Shown: piece by piece, positions 1 through 8,264 of the stretch
Layout: each line of letters begins with the position of its first letter
How positions within the stretch are numbered: position 1 is the first letter of the stretch
Source: Alphaproteobacteria bacterium
GTDB lineage: Bacteria; Pseudomonadota; Alphaproteobacteria; Rhizobiales; Aestuariivirgaceae
Assembly (NCBI GenBank): GCA_024279045.1
Contig: JAJRRZ010000106.1
Location: 1 to 16,796 of the forward strand
Reading direction: 5' to 3'
Length of the DNA: 16,796 bases
The notes under the pieces: generated by a model
The model's database searches: none
Seen by the model: the letters and a program-made list of their open reading frames with translations, nothing else
Told to the model about the DNA's origin: nothing
Made by a program: the position numbers and the translations under genes

Positions 1-702
1 ACACAGGCGTTTGTCGAGGCCTTCGCCATGCTGGCGCGGCTGGATGCCGACGTGGTGGAGATTGTGCTGCTGTCGCTGCGGGTATCGCTGACGGCGCTGG
101 CGCTGGCGGCCATCATTGGCCTGCCGCTGGGGGCGGCGCTGGCGCTGTGGCGTTTTCCCGGCAGGCAGATGCTGAGCATCATCACCAGCGCGCTGATGGG
201 CATGCCGCCAGTGCTGCTGGGGCTGGTGGTGTATCTGATGCTGTCGCGCTCCGGGCCGCTGGGGGTGTTGGGGTTGCTGTATACGCCGACGGCGATGATC
301 ATCGCCCAGACACTGCTGGTTTTGCCCATTGTGGTGGCGCTGACACAACGGGTCATTGCCCAGATGTGGCAGGAATACGCGGAGCTGATGCGCTCGTTGC
401 AGGTGCGTGGGTTCCGCCTGATCGGCACCATGCTGTTCGAGGCGCGGTTCATGCTGGCCACCGTGCTGCTGGCGGCCTTCGGGCGGGCGATTGCCGAAGT
501 GGGGGCGGTGATGATCGTCGGCGGCAACATCAATCATGCCACGCGGGTGATGACCACGGCCATCGCCCTGGAAACCTCGCGTGGCAATCTGGCGCTGGCG
601 GTGGCGCTGGGGTGCGTGTTGCTGCTGCTAGCGCTGATGGTGAACATCGCGGTGCACGTGCTGGCAAGGGTCAGCGGCGAGAACAGGGAGATGATGGCAT
701 GA
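1..702 (+). CDS. tupB: Tungstate ABC transporter permease TupB (5' end outside window)
   Basis: Inner-membrane channel subunit of the TupABC tungstate importer. The frame is open from the first base of the window and the residues before the first ATG (position 28) look like the usual TupB N-terminus, so the true start probably lies upstream. Hydrophobic segments fill most of the protein. The conserved permease loop that docks onto the ATPase is visible as GRAIAEVGAVMIVGGN, about 155-170 residues after the ATG at 28. It is followed by the TRVMTTAIALETSRGN stretch typical of TupB. The stop overlaps the tupA start (ATGA, 699-702), so the two are translationally coupled. The ATPase TupC is not seen and may lie upstream. 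Family assignment is firm; specificity for tungstate rather than molybdate rests on the pairing with TupA. Confidence 0.93.
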   Translation, partial: TQAFVEAFAMLARLDADVVEIVLLSLRVSLTALALAAIIGLPLGAALALWRFPGRQMLSIITSALMGMPPVLLGLVVYLMLSRSGPLGVLGLLYTPTAMIIAQTLLVLPIVVALTQRVIAQMWQEYAELMRSLQVRGFRLIGTMLFEARFMLATVLLAAFGRAIAEVGAVMIVGGNINHATRVMTTAIALETSRGNLALAVALGCVLLLLALMVNIAVHVLARVSGENREMMA

Positions 703-1535
703 GGCGCATGCGTGCGATGATGCTGGCGGCAATGGCATTGTTCATGCAGGTTGCTGCCGGTCTGCCGATGGCATGGGCCGGGGAGACGATCATCCTGCAA
801 TCGACCACTTCCACGCAGAACTCCGGGCTGCTGGACTGGTTGTTGCCGAAGTTTGCCGAAAAGACGGGCATAAGGGTGAAAGTGGTGGCGGTGGGTACCG
901 GCCAGGCGCTGAAGAATGCCGCGCGTGGCGATGGCGATGTGGTGCTGGTGCATGCGCGTGCGGCGGAAGAGGAGTTCATCCGCAAGGGTTTCGGCGTGGA
1001 CCGGCGCGACGTCATGTACAACGATTTCGTCATTGTCTGTCCGAAGAGCGACCCCGCCGGCATCAAGGGCATGAAGGATGCAGCGGCAGCGCTGCGGCGC
1101 ATTGCCGAGACGCGCACGCCGTTCGTCTCGCGCGGGGATGATTCCGGCACCCACAAGAAGGAGATGGTACTGTGGAAGGCTGCCGGTATCGATCCGCGGC
1201 AGGCCTCCGGCACGTGGTATCGCGAGGCCGGGCGCGGCATGGGCGCGACATTGAACATGGCCGCGGCGATGAACGCCTGCGCGCTGAGTGACAGGGCTAC
1301 CTGGATCGCCCACAACAATCGTGGCGACTTGACCATTGTCGTTGAAGGTGATCGGCGGCTGTTCAATCAATACGGGGTGATGCTGGTGAACCCGAAGCGC
1401 CATCCACACGTGAAGGAGCGCGCGGCACGCGCCTTCATCGACTGGCTGACGGGGGCGGAAGGCCAGCGGCTGATCGGCCAGTATCGGCTGAAGGGGCAGC
1501 AACTGTTCGTGCCCAATGCGGGAAACGGGCGTTGA
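699..1535 (+). CDS. tupA: Tungstate-binding periplasmic protein TupA
   Basis: Periplasmic solute-binding protein that captures tungstate and delivers it to TupB. The 278-residue product starts with a signal peptide (MRRMRAMML followed by a hydrophobic core and a probable cut after AWA, about residue 27). Directly after it comes the TupA signature QSTTSTQNSGLL, whose Thr/Ser residues bind the oxyanion in this family. Further TupA-type stretches are VGTGQALKNAARGDGDVVLVHA, SRGDDSGTHKKE and the C-terminal FIDWLTGAEGQ. I chose the ATG at 699, overlapping the tupB stop, because it gives an ideal signal peptide; the same frame runs open further upstream but only as a shadow inside tupB. TupA proteins usually prefer tungstate strongly over molybdate; that is family knowledge, not something the sequence proves. 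Confidence 0.94.
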   Translation: MRRMRAMMLAAMALFMQVAAGLPMAWAGETIILQSTTSTQNSGLLDWLLPKFAEKTGIRVKVVAVGTGQALKNAARGDGDVVLVHARAAEEEFIRKGFGVDRRDVMYNDFVIVCPKSDPAGIKGMKDAAAALRRIAETRTPFVSRGDDSGTHKKEMVLWKAAGIDPRQASGTWYREAGRGMGATLNMAAAMNACALSDRATWIAHNNRGDLTIVVEGDRRLFNQYGVMLVNPKRHPHVKERAARAFIDWLTGAEGQRLIGQYRLKGQQLFVPNAGNGR

Positions 1536-1647
1536 GGCGCCGGGGCGCGGGTCTTGCGCATGTGCCTGTCCGATCCCGTGGCAGGAGGCGGGCGGCATGG
1601 TGGGATGTGGGCGGGCATGCGGGTGGGCATGAACAAGAGGTGGCGAG

Positions 1648-2073
1648 ATGGACGCGATGATCCTGCTGGTGCTGCTGACGCTGAAAGACAGCGGGCCGCT
1701 GGGGGTGAATTTCGTGGAATTTCGCGACGTATCCTCTTGCGAGGCGCGGGCGGAGCAGCTCACTGACGTGTTGGTGAAGGCCGGCATCAAGGTGGTGGAA
1801 AGCTCCTGCGTGATGGGCGTTCAGCATTTCACTCCGCATCGCCACCGTTCCCGCAAGGGTGGCGCCGCCAAGGACAGACCGGAGAAGAAATTCGCCTATC
1901 TGCTGGCGCTGGACAGACAGCGGGTGCTGGCCATGCCCAAACACGACATGCAGGTTTGCGAACGGGAGCGTCGGCGGCTGGAGGCGAAGGTTGACGAACG
2001 CGCGCGCAAGAATGGTGTGCGTTATTATTGTGCGGCGTCGGAACAGATGCTCATTGATGATGGACGGCCATGA
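1648..2073 (+). CDS. Hypothetical protein with four cysteines, downstream of tupBA
   Basis: 141 residues that I do not recognise. The start is supported by a Shine-Dalgarno (AGAGG, 7 bases before ATG 1648). The N-terminus (MDAMILLVLLTLKDSG) is hydrophobic but short and carries no basic residues, so export is uncertain. The rest is charged: an acidic/amphipathic stretch around residues 24-50, a basic HRHRSRKGG patch near 63-71, and a predicted helix rich in Arg, Glu and Lys near 103-123. Four cysteines lie near residues 31, 54, 104 and 128, spaced too widely for a standard zinc finger. It follows tupA after 112 bases with no convincing terminator between, so it could be part of the same transcript. 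Composition and codon use look like its neighbours. It could be a lineage-specific protein; a spurious frame is less likely given the ribosome site. Confidence 0.6.
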   Translation: MDAMILLVLLTLKDSGPLGVNFVEFRDVSSCEARAEQLTDVLVKAGIKVVESSCVMGVQHFTPHRHRSRKGGAAKDRPEKKFAYLLALDRQRVLAMPKHDMQVCERERRRLEAKVDERARKNGVRYYCAASEQMLIDDGRP

Positions 2074-2299
2074 AGCCATGCAGTGGCGCAAGCAGCCTGG
2101 TAGCGCATGTAGAAGAAGGATGGGGATGAGCGCGCCATAAATGACCATCGGCCTGGGCTCGAATCTTGAGCATTCCCCATGCGCATTTTGCGCTGTATAT
2201 CAGGCGGTTTTCCGCAATATTCCTTCATTGCATGAGGTGTGGTGAAAGGAGATGGGCCCCGGGAGCTGCTGTGTGTGTGTGTGTGTTGGATGGTGCAGG
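2074..2299. other. Intergenic region between convergent genes, with small hairpins
   Basis: The 226 bases between the hypothetical gene and the end of the ClC gene. It holds two short perfect hairpins: GCGCA-TTT-TGCGC at 2181-2193 and GCGG-TTTT-CCGC at 2204-2215, neither followed by a T-run that would make a classical terminator on either strand. Nearer the ClC gene is a GT microsatellite (listed separately). An ATG at 2252 sits directly against AAGGAG with no spacer and leads into antisense of the ClC gene, so I do not call a gene there. Confidence 0.4.
2271..2286. repeat. (GT)8 dinucleotide microsatellite
   Basis: Eight uninterrupted GT units, about 14 bases beyond the stop codon of the ClC gene. 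Such tracts can change length by replication slippage. Here it lies outside any coding region, so length changes would affect only the 3' untranslated part of the ClC transcript. Confidence 0.9.
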
Positions 2300-3916
2300 T
2301 TACTGATGTTCTTCGCGTTCGGCTTCTATCATCGCCTTGTTGAATGTCTCCAAGGCATCGGCATAATCGGCCCAGCCAACCAGCATTCCCCCGGAATCCA
2401 CCACCGCCAGCCGTGAATAGTTGCCACTGTTGAAAGTGCGCAGGGCCTTTTCCAGCGTATCGGTTTGCGACAGTGTCGGGCGTTTGTCGAATGGTGGCTG
2501 GACCTTGCGGGGTGTGCCCTTTTCGCGCGGGGTCATGAAATCGGCCACCGTCATGGTGTGCATGATGCGACGGTGCGGACCGGTTTGCAGGTCCAGCCCG
2601 CGTTGCTGCAGTTGCCAGTGAAAGAAGCTGCGCGCCGCCAGCGCCTGCATCACCACCGCGGCGATGGAAGTGGCAATGAGAAGCGCGATGGCGATGCGGT
2701 AATTGCCGATCATCTCGAAGACAATCAGTGCGGTGGATAACGGTGCGCCCAGCACAGCTCCGGCCACTGCGGCAGTGCCGACCACGGCATGCACCGCCGT
2801 GCCGGAGGAAAGTTGTGGCGCGAGCATGGTCATGACATGGCCGACGATGCCGCCGGTCATGGCGCCGAGGAACAATGATGGCGAAAATACCCCGCCGCCA
2901 AAACGCGAGGCCAGGGTGATGGCCGTGGCCAGCAGCTTCGCCACCAGCAGTAGCAACAGAAAGCCCAGCTCGTATTTGCCGCGCAGGGCCAGTGAGGTGG
3001 CCTCGTAGCCAACGCCCAGTATCTCCGGCACGGCAAGTGCCATCAGGCCTATGGCGACACCGCCGATGACCGGGCGCAGCCACAACGGAACGGGCACGGC
3101 CCGCGCGCGTATGTCGAGCGTTTCCGCCACGCGCAGGAAGGCTACCGCGACCAGTCCGGCGAGCAGCCCCAGCACGGCAAAGGCGGGAAATTCCAGATAG
3201 CTGTTGATCTCCAGGGGTGGCAGGGTGAAGGCCGGGTAGTCGCCCACATGCATGCGGGTGATGATGGTGCCGATCACCGCCGCCAGCACCGTCGGCACGA
3301 AGGCGGAAATGGCATAATGCCCGAGAATCACCTCGTGGGCAAATACCACTCCGGCAATGGGTGCGTTGAACGAGGCCGCCACGGCAGCCGCCGCGCCAGC
3401 GCCGATGAGCATGCGCCGTGCCGCCACGGAAAGATTGCGCAGCGGGCGGAACAGCACGCTGGCAATGGTTGCGCCGATGTGCACCGCCGGCCCTTCGCGC
3501 CCGGCGGATGCGCCGCTGCCCAGCGAGATGGTGGTGATGATGGCGCTGGCCAGCCCGTCGCGCCAGCGGATCACGCCATGGCGCAGGTGTGCCGCCTCGA
3601 TGACATCAGCCACGCCGGAAGCCCGCCGCCGCGGAGCCAGCCACACCAGCAGCAATCCCACCGCCAGTCCGCCAAGAACCGGCGCGGCGAATACCACCAG
3701 CGGGTGCGAGAAGGCCGCCTTGGTGGCAACGATGTTTTCCGCCGTTGTTTCCAGCCACAGCCACTGCACCCAGCCGATGGCAGCGCGGAACAGCACCACC
3801 GCGTAGCCGGTCAGAGTGCCGACGACAAGCGCCAGCAACCATACCAGCGGTGCTTCGCCGCGCAGGATTGCGGACAGCCGTGCAAGCGCCAGGTCTTTGC
3901 CGGGCCGCGTGTTCAA
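2300..3916 (-). CDS. ClC-family chloride channel/transporter with C-terminal CBS domain
   Basis: Inner-membrane chloride channel or Cl-/H+ exchanger; 538 residues from the TTG at 3916. I chose TTG because a strong Shine-Dalgarno (GGGAGG, 5 bases before it) precedes it; the upstream in-frame ATG at 4012 would overlap the divergent asmA-family gene. ClC motifs in order: SGVADVIEA near residues 100-108 (the anion-filter helix, without the usual proline), AGREGP at 138-143 with gating Glu141, NAPIAGVVFAHEV ending near 196, GGGVFSPSLFLGA from 340, and GAPLSTALIVFEM near 390-402. By eye, the position of the E. coli internal proton glutamate (Glu203) is Val196, and the central tyrosine (Tyr445) aligns with Phe432. 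After the membrane part, residues about 454-538 form one recognisable CBS unit (MTVADFMTPRE...RLAVVDSGGMLVGW), shorter than the usual CBS pair. These substitutions would fit a passive channel, which is inference. Function in acid or osmotic balance is typical of the family. Confidence 0.93.
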   Translation of the reverse strand: MNTRPGKDLALARLSAILRGEAPLVWLLALVVGTLTGYAVVLFRAAIGWVQWLWLETTAENIVATKAAFSHPLVVFAAPVLGGLAVGLLLVWLAPRRRASGVADVIEAAHLRHGVIRWRDGLASAIITTISLGSGASAGREGPAVHIGATIASVLFRPLRNLSVAARRMLIGAGAAAAVAASFNAPIAGVVFAHEVILGHYAISAFVPTVLAAVIGTIITRMHVGDYPAFTLPPLEINSYLEFPAFAVLGLLAGLVAVAFLRVAETLDIRARAVPVPLWLRPVIGGVAIGLMALAVPEILGVGYEATSLALRGKYELGFLLLLLVAKLLATAITLASRFGGGVFSPSLFLGAMTGGIVGHVMTMLAPQLSSGTAVHAVVGTAAVAGAVLGAPLSTALIVFEMIGNYRIAIALLIATSIAAVVMQALAARSFFHWQLQQRGLDLQTGPHRRIMHTMTVADFMTPREKGTPRKVQPPFDKRPTLSQTDTLEKALRTFNSGNYSRLAVVDSGGMLVGWADYADALETFNKAMIEAEREEHQ

Positions 3917-3927
3917 GCCTGCCTCCC
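3914..3927 (-). promoter_or_regulatory. Shine-Dalgarno deciding the TTG start of the ClC gene
   Basis: On the minus strand GGGAGG (plus-strand CCTCCC, 3922-3927) lies 5 bases before TTG (3916-3914). No in-frame ATG near here has a comparable site. This fixes the gene start at a TTG and leaves a 74-base divergent spacer to the asmA-family start at 3991. Confidence 0.75.
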
Positions 3928-3990
3928 TGCTGTTGCCATGTTGTTTATCTGCTATAGGGAATGCAACAGGAAAACCACCGGAATTGTCGC

Positions 3991-6900
3991 ATGTCCATCT
4001 GGCGCGCGCCACTGCTCATCTTGGGTGTTCTGCTGATCCTGCTGGCGGCAGGGGCGGTGGCATTGCCGTGGCTGGTGGACTTCAACCGCTACAAGCCGCA
4101 ATTGCAGCGCTGGGCATCCGAGATGGCCGGGCGCGAGGTGCGAATCGAGGGTGATGTGCGGCTGGCGCTGTTTCCCTGGCCGGCGGCACAGGTTGGCGAT
4201 GTTTCCGTGGCCGGGGTGGCGGATGGACGGCACACGGAGCTGTTGCGGGTGCGGGAGGTGCGCGCCCGGCTGTCGCTGGCGGCACTGCTGGGGGGGCGGT
4301 TGGAGGTGGAGCACATCACATTGCGCCAACCTGTGCTGATGCTGGAGCATCTTGGCGATGGGCGTGGCAACTGGACATTGCAGCCACGAGGCGGTCTGCG
4401 GCTGCCATTTTCCGGCGAGCGAATCCGCATCGATTCGGTGCGGGTGGAAGGTGGACAGATATTGCTGGCTGACCATCGCCTGCGGCGGCAACTGCGCATC
4501 GACAACATCAATGCCACCTTGAGCGCTCCGGCCTTGCGCGGGCCATGGCGGTTGAGTGGTGCGTGGCGCATGCTGGAGCGGGCATGGCGGGTGCGCGCCG
4601 CCACCGGGGTGGTCGAGCCGGGCAAGCCGCTGGGTATCTCGCTGCGCATGGAGCCGCCGGAAGGCGAAGGTGGGCATCTGTTGCGGCTGGAAGGTGAATT
4701 GCTGCCGCCGCGGCATGACGGGAGCCGGATGCGGCTGGAGGGAGACCTGATCCTGCAGCCGCTGCTGGCCAGCGGGCGGAGCGATCCGCTGGATCCGGCG
4801 CGGCAGGTGGAGATTGCCGGAAGATTGCGGGCCGATGCCGACATGCTGGAATTGGCTGATGTGGCAATAACTCCGCGGCTGGGTGTGGCCAGTCCGTTCG
4901 ATGCGCTGCGTGGCAATCTGCGGATTGTGTTGGGCAGGGTATTGAATGCCGAACTCTTTTTGCAGGCGCGCAAGTTGGTGTTGAACCGTCCGCTGGCCCA
5001 GTTGCTGGGGCTGGACGAGGCGGTAAGCGCTGCGCGGGCTCCCGAAGGGCTTGACGCCTTGCGGCGTTATCTTGGCGCGGTGGCGCGGCGGTTGTCCGGG
5101 CTGCCGCCGGAATTGTTGCTGGAGCTGGATCTGCAGGCCACCGAGATGCACGTGGAAGGGCGGGTATTTCATCGTGTGGCAATGTCGGCGGAGGTTTCGC
5201 CGGAGTTGCTGGCGGTGCACCATCTGCGGGCCGATGCGCCTGGCAAGGCGTCGTTGTCGTTCAAGGGCAATCTGCTGGGTGGCGACCTGTTGCAGCTTAC
5301 CGGCGAGTTGGATGCGCGCTCTGGCGATGCACGGGCATTGCTGAGCGCCATTGCCCCGGATGCAGGCGTGGCATTGTCGCCGTTGTGGCGCGGACGAGGC
5401 GGCAGGTTGCGGCTGCTGGCCACGCTGGATCTGACCGACCAGGCCCTGCGGCTGGTGAGCCGCAGGCTGTCGCTGGACGATGCGACGCTGCGGCTGGACT
5501 GGCGGTTGCATGAAGCGGATGGCGGCAAGGGCGCGCGCCGCCACATGCTGCGGCTGGCGGCGGAACGTTTCGATACCGACCGGCATCTGGGCGCGGCTGG
5601 CGCGGACGGCTTGCCGGACATGCTGGCGCAGTCCATGCGCCGGGCCGTCAAGGTGGGCGGTGCGGTGGTGGATTTGCACCTGCAAGCAGACAACTTGCGG
5701 CTGGCCGGACAGGACTGGCGCGGTGTGGTGCTGGCGTTGCTGCGGCGGGATGGCGAAATCGTCCTGCGTGAGTTGAAGGTGGCGAATGTTGCCGGATTGA
5801 CATTGGGCGGCTCCGGGGAATTCCGGCGGCAGGCGACGGGTTGGCGTGGCGGATTGAAAATGCGCCTGCGTGGTAGTGATGGCGAAGCCGTGCGGCGGCT
5901 GCTGCCAAGGGTGCTGGGAGACGGGGGGCGTTTCGACTGGCTGGCATCGGCGGGCGCGGTGGATGTGCAGGCCATGTTGCAGGCTGGCGCCGGCAGCACC
6001 GCGAATGGTGGCGGGGATGCCGCCCGCCACTGGCTGGAGGTGGCGCTGGACGGCCATGCCGGCGGGGCGCGTTTGTCGCTCTCCGCGCGTGGTGCGTTGC
6101 CGGAAGCACAAGCAGCAACGACGGATGGCGCGGATGCATGGAACTGGCGCGCAGCCGAATGGCATGCGCGGGGCGAGCTGCGCGACATGCCTGCTGCGGC
6201 GCTGCTGCGTTTGCTGGGGCTGCGGGCCGACATGTCTTCCGGCAAGGGCATGATGCGGCTGTGGGCGCAGGGGGTGCCGGTGCGCAGAATGGAGGGCGAA
6301 CTGGAACTGGCTGTGCCCGGCACGGAAATCTCCGCGCGGGGTTGGGCTGCCTTGCCGAGGGAGGCGGTGGATGGCTCCTCGCCATGGCCGCCGTTGCAGG
6401 GTGAGGCGCGGGTAAGGCTGGCGCTGGAAGACGTGGGCGCATGGCGGCGGCTGGTGGACTTGGCGCTGCCCTATGGCGTGGGGCTGCAGGGTGGGGTGCG
6501 GTTGGCGTTTTCGCCGGGGGTGTTGAAGTTGTCGAAGATGGCGCTGCGCTCTGGCGACAACCGTGTTGCTGGTGAACTCTCCCTGCGTTGGCCGGAGGCG
6601 TCGGTGGTGGGAGAGGCGCACGCTGAACCCTTGTTGCATGGGAAGCTGGTGGCCGATGTGCTTGATCCGGCGTTGGCGCTGACGGCTCTGCTGGGCGAGG
6701 TGGATGCGCCGATGCGCTGGCGGCGCAAGATGGCGGCGGGGCGGGAGCTGGATATCGTGCTGCGGGCGGACAAGGCGCGACTGCCCGGCTGGGGGCTGGT
6801 GCTGCCGGATGCGAAGCTCGAATTGAAGAATGACAAGGCGGGCGAGATGCACGTGGTCTTCCGTGCCGGAGCGGCGGGGCGGGCATTGCGCGTGCAGGGC

Positions 6901-8238
6901 ACGCTGCGCCGTGATGATGCCACGCTGCTGAGCGATGGCGAGCTGCGTGCCGATTTGCCGCTTCAGGACATCCTGCGTACCACGAACGGCGCGGTGCGCC
7001 TGACAGGCACAGCGCAACTGGTGCTGAAGGCGCAAGGACGCTCGGCCACGCTGAACGGTTGGCTGGCGGGATTGCGTGGGGAGGGCGAGTTGCGGGTGCA
7101 TCGCGCGCATCTGCTGGGCATTTCCCCGCAGCGGCTGGTGGCGCTGGCGCGTGGCATCGCCGGGCAGGAAGAATTCGCACGGTTCGACGAGATGGCCCGC
7201 ACGGCGCTGTTTTCCGGCAAATGGCCGTTGCCCGGGCCGCTGCGCGTAAAACTGAAGCTGGCCGATGGGCTGCTGGAGAGCGCACCGCTGCGCTGGCGGC
7301 AAGAGGGGGTGGAAACCGTGCTTTCCGGATTGATGGATATTGCCGAGCGCAAGTTGGATGTGGCCTGGCGTTTTGCGCCCGATGGCACGGATGCGCCGCC
7401 ACCGTTCGAGGTGGTGCTGGCGGGGCTGCCGGGGGCGATGGCGCTATCGGCAGACTGGGCGGTGGTGCATGAATGGGTGCAGCAGCGATTGCTGCGCAGA
7501 CAGGAGGAGGAACTGAAGCGGCTGGAGGAAGCGCGGGCGCGGCGTGAGGCGCTAGCGCGCAAGCTGGAAGAAGATGCCGCCCGTGCGGTGCGTGATCAGC
7601 AACAGCAGGAAGAGCTGCGCCAGCGTGCGAGGCGTTTGCACGAGCAGTTGCAGGAGGTGCTGGGCCGGGCTTATGGGCAGATGCGCGAGCAGGGCAGCGC
7701 CCGAAAGGGCGAGGAGGAAACATCCGCCACGGTTGAGGGTGTTTCTGCTGCTCCGGTTTCTCCTGGTGCGGCGGAGGCGGACAAGACATTGGAAGTGCTG
7801 ATCCGCCAGGCATTGGAGGATGACCGGCTTGAACAGGACAATGTGGCGGCAGGGGCGCCGCATCGTCTGCCGGAAGAGGCCAGGGCACAACCCCGGGGCT
7901 TGTCCATACCTTCGCCCAGGCCCAGGGCGCGGCCACGTGGAAACGCCGGGCGAGCCGCACCGCCCTGGCAGCGTTCAAAGAATAGCGCCACTGGCAATGG
8001 CAACAGTCGAAACGGAGCTGTCAGGCAGCGCACAGCCCCACCGGAAAAGGCCTCGGCCAGGCCTGTGGCAGGAAAGCCGGCCTGGGCTGCGGCAAAGGCT
8101 CCGACAAAGGCTGCGGCACGGCCTTCGGCCAAACCGGCAGCGCGTGCCGGTAGCCAGGGCGGATCGGAACAGAAACCGCCTCGGCGCATCTCTCCACCCC
8201 TTACCAATTGGAACCGGCTGGTTCCGGCCAGCCCGTGA
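3991..8238 (+). CDS. AsmA-family envelope protein with coiled-coil and basic C-terminal tail
   Basis: AsmA-family proteins are anchored in the inner membrane and reach into the periplasm, where they influence outer-membrane assembly or lipid transport. This one has 1415 residues from ATG 3991, about twice E. coli AsmA. I preferred 3991 to the ATG at 3961 because it gives the standard short basic start (MSIWRAP) and one membrane helix (about 6-27), then the AsmA hallmark VDFNRYKPQLQRWASEMAGREV. The middle is the repeated beta-rich pattern of the family (many LxLxA/GxLxL strands). Residues about 985-1160 match the C-terminal AsmA domain (GEGELRVHRAHLLGIS, then a LSGLMDIAERKLDV strand). After it comes a Glu/Arg/Gln-rich coiled coil (about 1161-1235), a linker, and a tail (about 1305-1415) rich in Arg, Lys, Pro and Ala (for example AAAKAPTKAAARPSAKPAAR). 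That tail is not usual for the family. It is divergent from the ClC gene and probably cotranscribed with the cupin gene 26 bases downstream. Confidence 0.92.
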   Translation: MSIWRAPLLILGVLLILLAAGAVALPWLVDFNRYKPQLQRWASEMAGREVRIEGDVRLALFPWPAAQVGDVSVAGVADGRHTELLRVREVRARLSLAALLGGRLEVEHITLRQPVLMLEHLGDGRGNWTLQPRGGLRLPFSGERIRIDSVRVEGGQILLADHRLRRQLRIDNINATLSAPALRGPWRLSGAWRMLERAWRVRAATGVVEPGKPLGISLRMEPPEGEGGHLLRLEGELLPPRHDGSRMRLEGDLILQPLLASGRSDPLDPARQVEIAGRLRADADMLELADVAITPRLGVASPFDALRGNLRIVLGRVLNAELFLQARKLVLNRPLAQLLGLDEAVSAARAPEGLDALRRYLGAVARRLSGLPPELLLELDLQATEMHVEGRVFHRVAMSAEVSPELLAVHHLRADAPGKASLSFKGNLLGGDLLQLTGELDARSGDARALLSAIAPDAGVALSPLWRGRGGRLRLLATLDLTDQALRLVSRRLSLDDATLRLDWRLHEADGGKGARRHMLRLAAERFDTDRHLGAAGADGLPDMLAQSMRRAVKVGGAVVDLHLQADNLRLAGQDWRGVVLALLRRDGEIVLRELKVANVAGLTLGGSGEFRRQATGWRGGLKMRLRGSDGEAVRRLLPRVLGDGGRFDWLASAGAVDVQAMLQAGAGSTANGGGDAARHWLEVALDGHAGGARLSLSARGALPEAQAATTDGADAWNWRAAEWHARGELRDMPAAALLRLLGLRADMSSGKGMMRLWAQGVPVRRMEGELELAVPGTEISARGWAALPREAVDGSSPWPPLQGEARVRLALEDVGAWRRLVDLALPYGVGLQGGVRLAFSPGVLKLSKMALRSGDNRVAGELSLRWPEASVVGEAHAEPLLHGKLVADVLDPALALTALLGEVDAPMRWRRKMAAGRELDIVLRADKARLPGWGLVLPDAKLELKNDKAGEMHVVFRAGAAGRALRVQGTLRRDDATLLSDGELRADLPLQDILRTTNGAVRLTGTAQLVLKAQGRSATLNGWLAGLRGEGELRVHRAHLLGISPQRLVALARGIAGQEEFARFDEMARTALFSGKWPLPGPLRVKLKLADGLLESAPLRWRQEGVETVLSGLMDIAERKLDVAWRFAPDGTDAPPPFEVVLAGLPGAMALSADWAVVHEWVQQRLLRRQEEELKRLEEARARREALARKLEEDAARAVRDQQQQEELRQRARRLHEQLQEVLGRAYGQMREQGSARKGEEETSATVEGVSAAPVSPGAAEADKTLEVLIRQALEDDRLEQDNVAAGAPHRLPEEARAQPRGLSIPSPRPRARPRGNAGRAAPPWQRSKNSATGNGNSRNGAVRQRTAPPEKASARPVAGKPAWAAAKAPTKAAARPSAKPAARAGSQGGSEQKPPRRISPPLTNWNRLVPASP

Positions 8239-8264
8239 GCAGCAGCAAGAACAGGAGACCGGCG

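Noticed and set aside
147..698. Extension of the tupA frame upstream into tupB
   Set aside because: The extension has no transporter features, and the ATG at 699 gives a proper signal peptide.
1536..1552. GC-rich hairpin after tupA (GCGCC/GGCGC) as a terminator
   Set aside because: Loop is too short and no T-run follows.
2252..2300. Possible small gene starting ATG at 2252 after AAGGAG
   Set aside because: No spacing between the ribosome site and ATG, the product runs through the GT repeat (Cys/Val alternation) and then antisense into the ClC gene.
3933..3958. Promoter for the AsmA-family gene (TTGCCA and TATAGG)
   Set aside because: The spacer is only 14 bases, too short for a sigma-70 promoter; the divergent spacer must hold promoters but I cannot place them.
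3952..7302. Open frame of 1116 codons on the minus strand opposite the AsmA-family gene
   Set aside because: Its translation is mostly Gln, His, Arg and Pro with no domain pattern, as expected from the antisense of a G+C-rich gene. The plus-strand frame has clear family motifs.
5648..7978. Second long minus-strand frame (776 codons) within the AsmA-family gene
   Set aside because: Composition dominated by Pro, Ala and Arg; a frame shadow of the real gene.
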